From the NCBI GenBank assembly GCA_900546435.1, contig URCQ01000023.1, positions 1 through 38,825 of the forward strand: a stretch of 38,825 bases of DNA. The letters run 5' to 3'. A program made the position numbers and the translations under genes. Source of the DNA: an uncultured Pseudobutyrivibrio sp. (lineage in GTDB: Bacteria > Bacillota > Clostridia > Lachnospirales > Lachnospiraceae). Of the stretch, positions 22,770 to 32,042 are shown piece by piece; position 1 is the first letter of the stretch; every line of letters starts with the position of its first letter. The notes beneath the pieces are model-generated. The model was not told where the DNA came from. It searched no databases and was given only the letters and a program-made list of their open reading frames with translations.

Positions 22770-23933
22770 ATGTTTTCATATCATTGCTTAAATCCCATTG
22801 CAGAGGTGGGCTTGGATCAGTTTACTACCGATTATAAAAAAGTGGATACACCAGAGGAAGCAGAAGCAATTTTAGTCAGAAGTGCAGCAATGCATGATAT
22901 GACATTTTCAAATCGTCTGGAAGCCATTGCAAGAGCCGGCGCAGGTGTGAACAATATTCCACTGGAGCGTTGCGCAAAAGAAGGTATTGTTGTTTTTAAC
23001 ACACCAGGGGCAAATGCCAATGGCGTAAAGGAACTTGTCTTTGCAGGTATGCTGTTAGCATCCCGCGATATCGTCGGTGGCATCGAATGGGTAAAATCCG
23101 TAAGCGACGAAGCTGATATTGCAAAAATGGCAGAAAAACAGAAAAAAGCATACGCAGGAACTGAGCTTGCTGGAAAGAAGCTCGGAGTGATTGGCTTAGG
23201 TGCCATTGGTGTAAAAGTGGCGAATGCCGCAACACATCTGGGAATGGAAGTTTATGGCTTTGATCCTTATATCTCTGTGCAGGCGGCATGGAATCTGAGC
23301 CGTTCTGTAAAACATATTGATGCAGTAGAAGATATTTACAGAGAATGTGATTTTATTACGATTCATGTGCCTCTGATGGATGCAACAAGAAAAATGATCA
23401 ATAAGAGCGCCGTCCAAATGATGAAAAAGGATGTGGTAATCTTAAATTTTGCCAGAGATCTTCTGGTCGATGAACAGGCAGTGCTTGATGGTATTGCAGC
23501 AGGTAAGATTCGCAAATATGTATCGGATTTTCCAAATCCTACGACAGCAGGGCAGGATGGCGTAATCGTCATTCCGCACCTTGGTGCATCGACGGCGGAA
23601 GCAGAGGATAACTGTGCTGTTATGGCTGTGCAGGAAATTTCGGATTATATGGAAAATGGTAATATTACACATTCTGTGAATTATCCGGATTGCCAGATGG
23701 GCATTTGTCAGACAGCAGGGCGTATTGCACTTTTACATTACAATCGTCAGGGCGTAATTGCACAGTATACGACGATTCTTGGTGATGCAAATATCAATGT
23801 TTCCGATATGACAAACAAAACAAGAGGTGATTTTGCTTACGCACTTTTGGATATTGATGCACCGGTAACACCGGAGGTTGTAGAAAAACTGAATGCGATT
23901 GAAGATGTCATTCGCGTACGTGTGGTAAAATAA
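22770..23933 (+). CDS. serA: D-3-phosphoglycerate dehydrogenase
   Basis: A 387-residue NAD-dependent 2-hydroxyacid dehydrogenase, the first step of serine synthesis. The Rossmann motif GLGAIG begins at residue 142, NFARDLLVDE holds the catalytic arginine, and H270 in IPHLGASTAEAED is the catalytic histidine. A C-terminal ACT domain (~315-387, from QGVIAQYTTILGDANI) suggests serine feedback control. It is the compact form without the long intervening domain. An AAAGGAGG site precedes the ATG; a terminator follows the gene. Confidence 0.94.
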   Translation: MFSYHCLNPIAEVGLDQFTTDYKKVDTPEEAEAILVRSAAMHDMTFSNRLEAIARAGAGVNNIPLERCAKEGIVVFNTPGANANGVKELVFAGMLLASRDIVGGIEWVKSVSDEADIAKMAEKQKKAYAGTELAGKKLGVIGLGAIGVKVANAATHLGMEVYGFDPYISVQAAWNLSRSVKHIDAVEDIYRECDFITIHVPLMDATRKMINKSAVQMMKKDVVILNFARDLLVDEQAVLDGIAAGKIRKYVSDFPNPTTAGQDGVIVIPHLGASTAEAEDNCAVMAVQEISDYMENGNITHSVNYPDCQMGICQTAGRIALLHYNRQGVIAQYTTILGDANINVSDMTNKTRGDFAYALLDIDAPVTPEVVEKLNAIEDVIRVRVVK

Positions 23934-23971
23934 AGTTCTATTTTATGCAAACTGAATAAGAAAACGAAGCA

Positions 23972-24000
23972 GGAGAGCGACAATTTTGTTGCTCTCCCTT
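23972..24000 (+). terminator. Terminator after serA
   Basis: GGAGAGCGACAA (23972-23983) and TTGTTGCTCTCC (23986-23997) form a 12-bp stem with one G-U pair and a tiny loop. The T-run is weak (CTTGTGGTTTT). Confidence 0.65.
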
Positions 24001-24091
24001 GTGGTTTTATCCAGACTGTTGTAACATGGCAGAGTAAGTGTTTTTTGATAGCATAGAAATAAGATAAGTGAAGAAAGCATAGGGAAAAAAT

Positions 24092-24958
24092 ATGATTTTA
24101 ATGTCACAGGTATTGTCAGATAGTCTGATCAAAAATTTAGATGAAGGCGTGTTAAAAAGCTGGCTACAATCGGTGCTGCCTTCTGTACTTGGATTTTTCT
24201 GGAGTGTTGTCTTAGCACTTCTGGTGGCCTATATTGGTGGAAGAGTGATTACGATTGTACGCCGGATGTTTGGCAAATCACTGCATCGAAGAAATGCAGA
24301 GGAAGGCGTATGCCAGTTTGCAGATCAGGTGTTGAAATATTTTTTATGGATTATTGTGTTTGCCATTATTCTTAGTCTGTTTGGCTTTACGGCATCTTCT
24401 CTTGCTGCAGCAGTGGCATCGTTAGGTGTGACAGCAGGTCTGGCTTTGCAGGGGAGTCTTTCCAATTTTGCGGGAGGTCTTTTGATATTGTTGCTGCATC
24501 CTTTCCGTGTGGGCGATTACATCATTGAAGATACGCATAAAAATGAAGGTACGGTCATTGAAATCAGTGTATTTTATACAAAATTGCGCACAATTGATAA
24601 TAAGATTATTGTGGTTCCAAATGGAACGCTTGCCAATAACAGTTTGACAAATGCAACAAAGAGTGACAGACGACAAATGGATCTGGTGGTTCCGATTGGC
24701 TATGACGCAGATATTAAGAAAGCAAAAGATATCTTAATGCAGCTTGTGGAAGCAGAAGACAGACGTCTGCCGGAAGATGTGAACGTTTTTGTGAAGGAAT
24801 TAGGCGCAAGTTCTGTAGACCTCGGACTGCGTTTCTGGGTGCCGACAGATCAGTATTGGCCAGTGCGTTGGCAGCTGTTAGAAGATATAAAGATTCGTTT
24901 TGATGCGGAAGGTATTTCTATTCCATTCCAACAGGTGGATGTCAATATCAAGCAATAA
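24092..24958 (+). CDS. mscS: Small-conductance mechanosensitive channel (MscS family)
   Basis: A 288-residue membrane channel that opens on membrane tension to release solutes. Three hydrophobic segments are seen. The last is the pore helix rich in Gly and Ala (VASLGVTAGLALQGSLSNF at ~108-128), then LLHPFRVGDYI begins the beta domain. VVPNGTLANNSLTN is the usual beta-domain motif. The C-terminal alpha/beta domain ends at IPFQQVDV. The length matches E. coli MscS. It begins a run of same-strand genes (M16C peptidase after 41 bases, then era and recO). Confidence 0.92.
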   Translation: MILMSQVLSDSLIKNLDEGVLKSWLQSVLPSVLGFFWSVVLALLVAYIGGRVITIVRRMFGKSLHRRNAEEGVCQFADQVLKYFLWIIVFAIILSLFGFTASSLAAAVASLGVTAGLALQGSLSNFAGGLLILLLHPFRVGDYIIEDTHKNEGTVIEISVFYTKLRTIDNKIIVVPNGTLANNSLTNATKSDRRQMDLVVPIGYDADIKKAKDILMQLVEAEDRRLPEDVNVFVKELGASSVDLGLRFWVPTDQYWPVRWQLLEDIKIRFDAEGISIPFQQVDVNIKQ

Positions 24959-24999
24959 AAGCAAAATAGAGAGCAATAGAGTATGGGAGGAAAATAAAT

Positions 25000-27903
25000 A
25001 TGCATAATGCGTATGAACTCGTGAAAGAAGAAAATTTGGGCGATCTTGGATCAAAAGGTTATGTTCTGCGCCACAAAAAAAGTGGAGCGCATATCAGTCT
25101 GATTGAAAATGATGATGATAACAAAGTCTTTTATATTGCATTTCGTACACCACCTATGGATTCTACCGGTGTGCCACATATTATAGAACATACGGTGCTT
25201 TGTGGATCGGATAAGTATCCGCTAAAGGATCCGTTTGTGGAATTGGTAAAGGGGTCAATGAACACCTTTTTAAATGCTATGACGTATCCGGATAAAACGG
25301 TTTACCCGGTGGCAAGCTGTAACGATCAGGATTTTAAGAACCTGATGGATGTGTATATGGATGCCGTATTTCATCCAAATATTTACAAAGATCCGGAGAT
25401 TTTTATGCAGGAAGGCTGGCATTATGAATTAGAGAGCCGCGATGACGAGCTGACCATCAATGGCGTTGTTTACAATGAGATGAAAGGTGCATTTTCTTCT
25501 CCGGACGATGTGGTATATCGTGAAATTTTAAGTTCTTTGTTCCCAGATAATACGTATAGTGTAGAATCCGGCGGAGATCCGAAAGTGATTCCGGAACTGA
25601 CCTATGAGGAGTTTTTGGCATTTCATAAAAAGTACTATCATCCATGCAATTCTTACATCTATTTGTATGGAAATATGGATATGGATGAAAGACTCGATTA
25701 TCTGGATCGGGAATATCTGTCAAAATATGACAAAATTGAGATGGATTCTGAGATTAAAAAACAGGAGCCGTTTGCGCGTCCGCACGTTGTAGATAAGACC
25801 TATCCAATTTCATCTGCAGAAGACGAAAAAGATGCAACCTATTTAGCGTACACTTTTGTCATTAGCGATGCGCTTGATCAGGAGTTATACCAGGCATTTA
25901 GTGTGCTAGAATATGCGCTTTTCAGTTCGCCGGGTGCACCTGTGCGTACCACATTGCTTGAAAAAGGTATCGGAAAAGATATCATGGGATCGTTTGATAC
26001 CGGTATGCTGCAGCCGATGTTTTCTGTCATGGCGCGTGGAGCCAATCCGGAGGATAAGCAGGCATTCGTGGATACAGTTCAGGAAGTGCTGCTTCATCAG
26101 GTGGCAGAGGGCATTGATAAAAAGGCACTTCTTGCCGGTATCAATGCATCACAGTTCCAGTTTAGAGAAGCTGACTTTGGCAGTTTTCCAAAGGGACTTA
26201 TTTTTGGTCTGCAATGCATGGATAGCTGGCTTTATGATGAAGACCAGCCGTTTGTACACATGCATGGTATTGATGTTTTAGATGGACTTCGTGAAAAAGT
26301 AGACACGGACTATTTTGAAAAGTTAATTGAGACTTATCTGCTTGCCAACACGCATGCATCTGTTCTGATGGTAGAGCCGAAAAAGGGTCTGGTAACAGAA
26401 GCAGAAGAGCAGTTAAAAGCAGAGCTTGCAGAATATAAAGCGAGTATGTCTGAGGCAGAAATGGATGCTTTGATTGCGCAGACAAAGGCATTAAAAGAGC
26501 ACCAGCAGGAATCGTCTTCTAAGGAAGCTTTAGCGTGTCTTCCAATGTTAAAAAGAAGTGATTTGAAAAAAGAAGCACGCCCGATTGATCTGGTTGAAAA
26601 AGAAGTAGAGGGCATCAAAGTTTTACATCACAATGTGTTTAGCAATGGTATCCATTATCTGAATCTTGTGTTTGATGTGGAACATGTTGCGCAGGAGGAT
26701 TGGCAGTATCTGTCTCTTATGAGCCGCATGTTAGGACTGGTAGATACGAAAAATTACAGCTATGCTGATTTGGCAAATGCCATAAATATTTATACCGGTG
26801 GCATTAATGTCGGGCTTACTACGTATTCTTCACCAAAGCATGATGGACGTTTTACGTGTGAAGTTCGTGCAAAATTTTTGTACGGAGAAGCAGAGAAGGC
26901 AATCCAACTTATGAAGGAGATGATGCTGCATTCTGATTTTTCAGATGATGCACGTATGCATGAGCTGATTGCGTCGCAAAGATCCCGTCTGGAAATGCGC
27001 ATGAGCAATACAGGAAATGTGCTGGCAGCAGGACGTGCAATGGCATGTTTTTCCGTGCCGGCGCTTATTACAGATAGCATCAGTGGTATTGCGTATTATC
27101 AGTTTGTCAAAGATTTGGATGAGCATTATGATGAGAAAAAGGAAGAAATCCGTAAGAAGTGCGAACAGCTGGTTCGTCAGGTGTTTACATCATCACATTT
27201 GCTTGTCAGCACAACAGGGGACGATACTGCTTATGCACAGGTAGAAAAATATTTGCCGGGTATAGCAAAAGATTTATTTGAAACAACCCAGGAGGCACCA
27301 AAGAAAGAGATTAAGCTGATCCGCAAAAAAGAAGGATTTAAGGATGCATCGCAGGTACAGTATGTTTGCCGTGCAGGAAACTTTATGAAAGATGGTTATA
27401 CGTTCCATGGAGCGATGAATATCTTAAAAGTGGCACTCAGCTATGATTATTTCTGGATCAATATTCGTGTGAAGGGTGGCGCTTATGGCTGCCGCGGCGT
27501 GTTCAGCTTAAATGGAGACACCTATTTTTCATCTTACCGTGATCCAAATCTGGAAAAAACAAATGATGTTTTTGCACATACAGCAGATTACATCCGTTCA
27601 TTTGATGCGGATGAGCGTGATATGACAAAATATATTATCGGTACGATCAGCGAGATGGATACACCACTGACACCGGCGCAGCGTGGAATGAGAGCATTGG
27701 CTTGTTATATGCGGGGAACAACATTTGAAGAATTACAGAAGTATCGTGATGAAGTGTTAAATGCCAGTGTAGAGGATGTTCGCGCACTTGCACCGATGGT
27801 GCAGTCTGTTATGGATCAGGATTATTTCTGTGTTGTTGGAAATGAGGATACATTGGAAGCATCAAAAGATATGTTTGATGTGTTATATAATTTATATGAG
27901 TAA
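25000..27903 (+). CDS. M16C-family zinc metallopeptidase (presequence protease-like)
   Basis: A 967-residue insulinase-family peptidase. The inverted zinc motif HIIEH is at residues 60-64 in GVPHIIEHTVLCGS, with a downstream glutamate segment (YNEMKGAFSSPDDVVYRE). The length and layout of two M16 halves joined by an M16C-associated helical region (~480-520, rich in Glu, Lys and Ala) match PreP/falcilysin. The second half holds the inactive domain, with VKGGAYGCRGVFS near residue 825. No signal peptide, so cytoplasmic; it probably degrades short peptides. An AGGAGG-like site precedes the ATG. era starts 15 bases after its stop. Confidence 0.92.
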   Translation: MHNAYELVKEENLGDLGSKGYVLRHKKSGAHISLIENDDDNKVFYIAFRTPPMDSTGVPHIIEHTVLCGSDKYPLKDPFVELVKGSMNTFLNAMTYPDKTVYPVASCNDQDFKNLMDVYMDAVFHPNIYKDPEIFMQEGWHYELESRDDELTINGVVYNEMKGAFSSPDDVVYREILSSLFPDNTYSVESGGDPKVIPELTYEEFLAFHKKYYHPCNSYIYLYGNMDMDERLDYLDREYLSKYDKIEMDSEIKKQEPFARPHVVDKTYPISSAEDEKDATYLAYTFVISDALDQELYQAFSVLEYALFSSPGAPVRTTLLEKGIGKDIMGSFDTGMLQPMFSVMARGANPEDKQAFVDTVQEVLLHQVAEGIDKKALLAGINASQFQFREADFGSFPKGLIFGLQCMDSWLYDEDQPFVHMHGIDVLDGLREKVDTDYFEKLIETYLLANTHASVLMVEPKKGLVTEAEEQLKAELAEYKASMSEAEMDALIAQTKALKEHQQESSSKEALACLPMLKRSDLKKEARPIDLVEKEVEGIKVLHHNVFSNGIHYLNLVFDVEHVAQEDWQYLSLMSRMLGLVDTKNYSYADLANAINIYTGGINVGLTTYSSPKHDGRFTCEVRAKFLYGEAEKAIQLMKEMMLHSDFSDDARMHELIASQRSRLEMRMSNTGNVLAAGRAMACFSVPALITDSISGIAYYQFVKDLDEHYDEKKEEIRKKCEQLVRQVFTSSHLLVSTTGDDTAYAQVEKYLPGIAKDLFETTQEAPKKEIKLIRKKEGFKDASQVQYVCRAGNFMKDGYTFHGAMNILKVALSYDYFWINIRVKGGAYGCRGVFSLNGDTYFSSYRDPNLEKTNDVFAHTADYIRSFDADERDMTKYIIGTISEMDTPLTPAQRGMRALACYMRGTTFEELQKYRDEVLNASVEDVRALAPMVQSVMDQDYFCVVGNEDTLEASKDMFDVLYNLYE

Positions 27904-27918
27904 ACAAAGGAGAACCTT

Positions 27919-28830
27919 ATGCAGGATAATTTTAAATCAGGTTTTGTGACGATTATTGGACGACCAAATGTAGGAAAATCGACACTCATGAATCATTTGA
28001 TTGGACAAAAAATCGCCATAACGTCCAATAAACCACAGACGACGCGCAATCGCATTCAGACGGTTTATACAGATCCGGATGTGGGACAGATTGTTTTTTT
28101 AGATACGCCTGGCATTCATCAGGCTTCGAATAAACTGGGTGAATATATGGTAAGTGTGGCGGAACATACGATGCAGGATGTGGATGTGATTCTGTGGCTG
28201 GTAGAACCATCGGATTATATCGGTGGTGGTGATCGTCATATTGTAGACCAGTTGAAAAAGACAAAAACGCCGGTGATTCTTGTTATCAATAAGATTGATA
28301 CGGTAGAGCATGATGCGGTATTCGGGGTTATTGAGGCCTATCGAAAACTTTATGACTTTGCAGAGATTGTGCCACTTTCTGCATTACGTGGAAAGAACTG
28401 TGAAATTTTATTAGAGCAGATTTTTAAATATTTGCCTTATGGACCGGCATATTATGATGAGGATGTGGTGACAGATCAGCCACAGCGTCAGATCGTAGCA
28501 GAAATTATCCGTGAGAAGGCGCTCCATGCACTTTCTGAGGAAGTGCCGCATGGAATTGCCGTTTCTATTGACCAGATGAAGTGGCGCGAGGGCAAGTATG
28601 GTATGTATGATATTGATGCGACCATCATCTGTGAGAAGGATTCGCATAAGGGCATTATTATTGGAAAAGGCGGAGCTATGCTTAAAAAGATTGGCAGTAA
28701 CGCACGCTATGAGTGTGAAAAGATGTTAGATGCCAAGGTGAATCTGAAGTTGTGGGTTAAAGTGAAAAAGGATTGGCGCGACAGCGATTATCTGATTAAG
28801 AACTTTGGCTATCGTAAGGATGAAATCTAA
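27919..28830 (+). CDS. era: GTPase Era
   Basis: A 303-residue ribosome-assembly GTPase. The P-loop GRPNVGKST is at 14-22, then the switch region KPQTTRNRIQT, DTPGIH (G3) and NKID (G4, ~122). The C-terminal KH domain (~205-285) has GIIIGKGGAMLKKIG. Era binds the 3' end of 16S rRNA during 30S maturation. The gene follows the peptidase closely and precedes recO, the order typical of Firmicutes. Confidence 0.97.
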   Translation: MQDNFKSGFVTIIGRPNVGKSTLMNHLIGQKIAITSNKPQTTRNRIQTVYTDPDVGQIVFLDTPGIHQASNKLGEYMVSVAEHTMQDVDVILWLVEPSDYIGGGDRHIVDQLKKTKTPVILVINKIDTVEHDAVFGVIEAYRKLYDFAEIVPLSALRGKNCEILLEQIFKYLPYGPAYYDEDVVTDQPQRQIVAEIIREKALHALSEEVPHGIAVSIDQMKWREGKYGMYDIDATIICEKDSHKGIIIGKGGAMLKKIGSNARYECEKMLDAKVNLKLWVKVKKDWRDSDYLIKNFGYRKDEI

Positions 28831-28906
28831 TTCCATTTTTTATCTGGTATATCTTCTTTTTTGCTGGAGAGTCTAAAGAGTAGACAAGCAAAAAGAGGTG
28901 GCAAGG

Positions 28907-29107
28907 ATGGATGAATGGTGGGAAAAATTTGAGGCAAGTGGTAAGGTAAGTGATTATCTTGCTTATTGTAAAAAGGCGGAGGAAGAGTCCCATGGGATTC
29001 AATATTGTTCTGACGGGGATGGTTCTTTCGGCGATTCCTGTGGGAGAGTACGACAAGAGAATAACGATTCTGACAAAAGAACGTGGCAAGATCACGGCTT
29101 TTGCTAA
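28907..29107 (+). CDS. Small ORF between era and recO, YqzL-like N-terminus
   Basis: ATG 28907 is preceded by AGAGGTGG. The 66-residue frame begins MDEWWEKFEASGKVSDYLAY, which resembles YqzL, a ~47-residue protein of unknown function encoded between era and recO in bacilli. After about 30 residues the frame runs into recO and overlaps it by 116 bases, and the sequence there looks like a shadow of recO. Either the true protein ended earlier and lost its stop or shifted frame, or this is a translated spacer. A GTG at 28898 is an alternative, weaker start. Confidence 0.45.
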   Translation: MDEWWEKFEASGKVSDYLAYCKKAEEESHGIQYCSDGDGSFGDSCGRVRQENNDSDKRTWQDHGFC

Positions 29108-29723
29108 AGGTGCACGTCGCTCGGGCAACCAGCTTTTAGCGGCTGCAAATCCTTTTGCCTTTGGACAGTTTGAAGTGTATCAGGGCAAAAGTACATATAC
29201 CGCAGTGCGGGCGGAAATTAAGAACTATTTTCGAGAATTAGCGGAAGATTTTGATATGGTTTGCTACGGGTATTATTTCTTAGAGGTGGCGGAATACTAC
29301 GCGCAGGAAAATGCAGATGAAGTGGAACGCTTACGGCTTTTATATCAGACATTGCGCGCGTTAGAAAGTCGTAAGTTTTCTTTTGCGCTCATTCGGGGAA
29401 TTTATGAATTAAAAACATTGACCATTGGCGGAGAATATCCGAATGTGTTCGAATGTTTGTCCTGTGGGGCAAAAGAACACCTGGACTATTTCAGTATGCG
29501 GCTTCGCGGCTGTGTTTGTGCAACCTGCCAGTCGAGTGCAGGAGGAAGTCCACTGGGCGGTTCTACTTTATATGCGTTGCAATATGTGATTTCTGCCCCG
29601 GTGGAAAAATTATACACGTTCCGACTGGCCCCAGCGGTAGAAGAAGAATTTTTGCAACTGCTCCGGTCATATCGGAATCATTATGTAGGACACACGTTTA
29701 AAAGTGAGAAATTTCTGCCGTAG
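28992..29723 (+). CDS. recO: DNA repair protein RecO
   Basis: A 243-residue recombination mediator that helps RecR load RecA on SSB-coated DNA. The N-terminal OB fold begins GFNIVLTGMVLSAIPVGEYD and continues KRITILTKERGKITAFAKGARR. The zinc site is intact: C155/C158 in ECLSCG and C176/C179 in CVCATC. ATG 28992 matches the usual RecO N-terminus and has GGAGGAAG upstream; the frame extends to 28950 with no support. The gene overlaps the small YqzL-like ORF. A short palindrome copy follows its stop. Confidence 0.93.
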   Translation: MGFNIVLTGMVLSAIPVGEYDKRITILTKERGKITAFAKGARRSGNQLLAAANPFAFGQFEVYQGKSTYTAVRAEIKNYFRELAEDFDMVCYGYYFLEVAEYYAQENADEVERLRLLYQTLRALESRKFSFALIRGIYELKTLTIGGEYPNVFECLSCGAKEHLDYFSMRLRGCVCATCQSSAGGSPLGGSTLYALQYVISAPVEKLYTFRLAPAVEEEFLQLLRSYRNHYVGHTFKSEKFLP

Positions 29724-29726
29724 TGC

Positions 29727-29765
29727 CGCAGGGACACTCCTTGTGGCAAAAGGAACGTCCCTGCG
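29727..29765. repeat. Short palindrome family copy after recO
   Basis: CGCAGGGACACTCCTT and AAGGAACGTCCCTGCG form a 16-base stem with two mismatches. It matches the elements at 5801 and 16841. No T-run follows here, so it is a weaker terminator candidate. Confidence 0.7.
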
Positions 29766-29784
29766 ACCGCGGCTGTACGTAGCC

Positions 29785-29813
29785 TTGAAAAAAGGGAAAA
29801 TTCATAGTATAAT
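29785..29813 (+). promoter_or_regulatory. Strong promoter for the membrane protein gene
   Basis: TTGAAA (29785-29790) and consensus TATAAT (29808-29813) are spaced by 17 bases, 43 bases before the gene. glyS may also be read from here. Confidence 0.75.
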
Positions 29814-29856
29814 GGTGCGGTTAAGTGCTTAGAACAACAAGGAGGACCGATCATAC

Positions 29857-30567
29857 ATGGAAAATAAGACAACACATTCTGCAAAAAATGTGAAAGCAAG
29901 TAAGAGAAGAGCAAGAAATGCAAAGATTGTAAAGCGCAGAATTGCAATGCTTATAGCTGCACTTGTGGTAATTGCAGCAATTGTCATTGCAGTGGTATGC
30001 AAGGTCGTAGGTGTATTTGACAGTACAGCAGATGAAAGCATGATTACGATTATGGATGATGGCAAAATCGTATGCGAAGAAGTGACCGATTTTTCAGAAA
30101 AGGATTACTCTAAGAAAGAGCTAAAGACATTCATCAAACAGCAGATTAAGGAATACACAGCAGAAAACGGAGCCAATAGTGTTAAACTGGATCAGCTGAA
30201 AGTAAAAGGTGACGTGGCATATGCTAAAATAACCTACGCATCAGCAGATGATTACAGTAAGTTTACAAGCCTGGGGCTATATACAGGAACAGTAAAACAG
30301 GCAGCAAAGAAAGGCTTTGATTTTGCAGACGCATTTGTGAGCGTAAAAGATGGCGTAAAGGGAACATCGGTAGAATCACTGGATATTACATCCCAAAAGA
30401 AATTAAAGGTTGCAGTGATCAAAGAGAACATCAGTGTTACCGTAGATGGAGAGATTCTTTATGTGTCTGATGCCTGCACGACAATGGTAGATAAAAATAC
30501 CGTGGCAATTGCGCAGCCGGATGGCAATGAAGATGCAACACAGTTGACATACATTATTTATAAGTAG
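29857..30567 (+). CDS. Single-pass membrane protein of unknown function
   Basis: A 236-residue protein I do not recognise. A very basic N-terminus (residues 1-28, many Lys and Arg) precedes one hydrophobic segment (~29-50, MLIAALVVIAAIVIAVV). The remaining ~185 residues should lie outside the membrane and are rich in Lys, Asp, Thr and Val. There is no lipobox and no clear enzyme motif. An ACAAGGAGG site and a consensus promoter suggest good expression. It lies 57 bases ahead of glyS and may be co-transcribed with it. Confidence 0.8.
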   Translation: MENKTTHSAKNVKASKRRARNAKIVKRRIAMLIAALVVIAAIVIAVVCKVVGVFDSTADESMITIMDDGKIVCEEVTDFSEKDYSKKELKTFIKQQIKEYTAENGANSVKLDQLKVKGDVAYAKITYASADDYSKFTSLGLYTGTVKQAAKKGFDFADAFVSVKDGVKGTSVESLDITSQKKLKVAVIKENISVTVDGEILYVSDACTTMVDKNTVAIAQPDGNEDATQLTYIIYK

Positions 30568-30624
30568 AGTGTTATACAGGAGATAGCCTGTACACAATAG
30601 AACAAGAAATGAGAGGATCAGATT

Positions 30625-32022
30625 ATGGAAAAGACAATGGACAAGATTGTTGCTTTATGTAAAGCAAGAGGATTTGTATATCCAGGTTCTGAGATCTATG
30701 GTGGTCTTGCGAACAGCTGGGATTATGGAAATCTTGGTGTGGAACTGAAGAACAACATCAAAAAAGCATGGTGGCAGAAATTCGTACAGGAGAGCCCATA
30801 CAATGTAGGTATCGACAGTGCGATTATTATGAACCCACAGACATGGGTGGCTTCTGGTCACTTGGGCGGATTTTCTGATCCTTTGATGGATTGTAGAGAA
30901 TGCCACGAACGTTTTCGTGCAGATAAGATTATCGAAGATTTTGCACAGGAAAATGATATTACACTTGAGACTTCTGTAGACGGTTGGAGCGCAGAGGAAA
31001 TGATGGGATTCATCAAGGAACATAGTGTTCCATGTCCTACTTGTGGCAAGCATGACTTTACAGATATTCGTCAGTTTAACCTGATGTTTAAGTCTTTCAT
31101 GGGTGTTACCGAAGATGCCAAAAATACAGTATATCTTCGTCCGGAGACAGCACAGGGTATTTTTGTAAACTTTAAGAATGTACAGCGTACATCAAGAAAG
31201 AAATTACCATTTGGTATCGGTCAGGTAGGTAAATCATTCCGCAATGAAATTACACCGGGTAACTTTATTTTCCGTACCAGAGAGTTCGAACAGATGGAAC
31301 TTGAATTCTTTTGCGAGCCGGGAACAGACTTGGAATGGTTCCAGTATTGGAGAGGCTTCTGCCGCAACTGGTTACTTTCTCTTGGTATGAAAGAAGAAGA
31401 GTTGCGTATGCGTGATCATGATCCGGCAGAACTTGCATTCTATTCTAAGGGAACGACAGATATCGAATTCTTATTCCCATTTGGATGGGGCGAACTCTGG
31501 GGAATCGCAGATCGTACCGATTATGACCTGACACAGCATCAGAACACATCAGGTCAGGATCTGACATACTTTGATGATACAAAGGGCGAGCGTTATATAC
31601 CATATGTTATCGAGCCTTCGCTTGGTGCAGACCGTGTGCTTTTAGCATTCCTTTGTGCAGCATATGATGAAGAAAACATTGGAACAGAAGAAAAGCCGGA
31701 TATGCGTACGGTACTTCACTTCCATCCAGCACTTGCACCAGTTAAGATTGGTGTGCTTCCACTTTCTAAGAAATTAAATGAAGGTGCAGAAAACGTTTAC
31801 GCACAGCTGGCTAAGAAATATAACTGTGAATTTGATGACAGAGGTAATATCGGTAAGCGTTATCGTCGTCAGGATGAAATCGGAACACCATTCTGTGTTA
31901 CTTATGATTTCGATTCTGAAGAAGACGGTGCTGTTACCGTTCGTGATCGTGATACCATGGAGCAGGAGCGTGTTAAGATCGAAGATCTGGATGCTTACTT
32001 TGCTAAGAAATTTGAGTGGTAA
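30625..32022 (+). CDS. glyS: Glycyl-tRNA synthetase, dimeric type
   Basis: A 465-residue class II synthetase that charges tRNA-Gly. This is the single-chain alpha2 form, related to eukaryotic enzymes, not the GlyQ/GlyS alpha2beta2 form. Seen: ARGFVYPGSEIYGGLANSWDYG at the start (first 20 residues specific to the type), LRPETAQGIFVNF (motif 2 region), FRNEITPGNFIFRTREFEQME and the motif 3 end SLGADRVLLAFL. CRECHERF and CPTCGKHDF are probably a zinc site. No T-box leader is visible in the 57 bases upstream. A bidirectional terminator follows. Confidence 0.96.
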   Translation: MEKTMDKIVALCKARGFVYPGSEIYGGLANSWDYGNLGVELKNNIKKAWWQKFVQESPYNVGIDSAIIMNPQTWVASGHLGGFSDPLMDCRECHERFRADKIIEDFAQENDITLETSVDGWSAEEMMGFIKEHSVPCPTCGKHDFTDIRQFNLMFKSFMGVTEDAKNTVYLRPETAQGIFVNFKNVQRTSRKKLPFGIGQVGKSFRNEITPGNFIFRTREFEQMELEFFCEPGTDLEWFQYWRGFCRNWLLSLGMKEEELRMRDHDPAELAFYSKGTTDIEFLFPFGWGELWGIADRTDYDLTQHQNTSGQDLTYFDDTKGERYIPYVIEPSLGADRVLLAFLCAAYDEENIGTEEKPDMRTVLHFHPALAPVKIGVLPLSKKLNEGAENVYAQLAKKYNCEFDDRGNIGKRYRRQDEIGTPFCVTYDFDSEEDGAVTVRDRDTMEQERVKIEDLDAYFAKKFEW

Positions 32023-32042
32023 TTTTATCCATAATGCAAAAA

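Noticed and set aside
4100..30624. T-box or SAM riboswitches ahead of leuB, ilvD, glyS, cysK or metY
   Set aside because: No T-box GGTGGNACCGCG-type sequence or SAM-I core was seen, and the leaders from the predicted promoters are too short or lack the folds.
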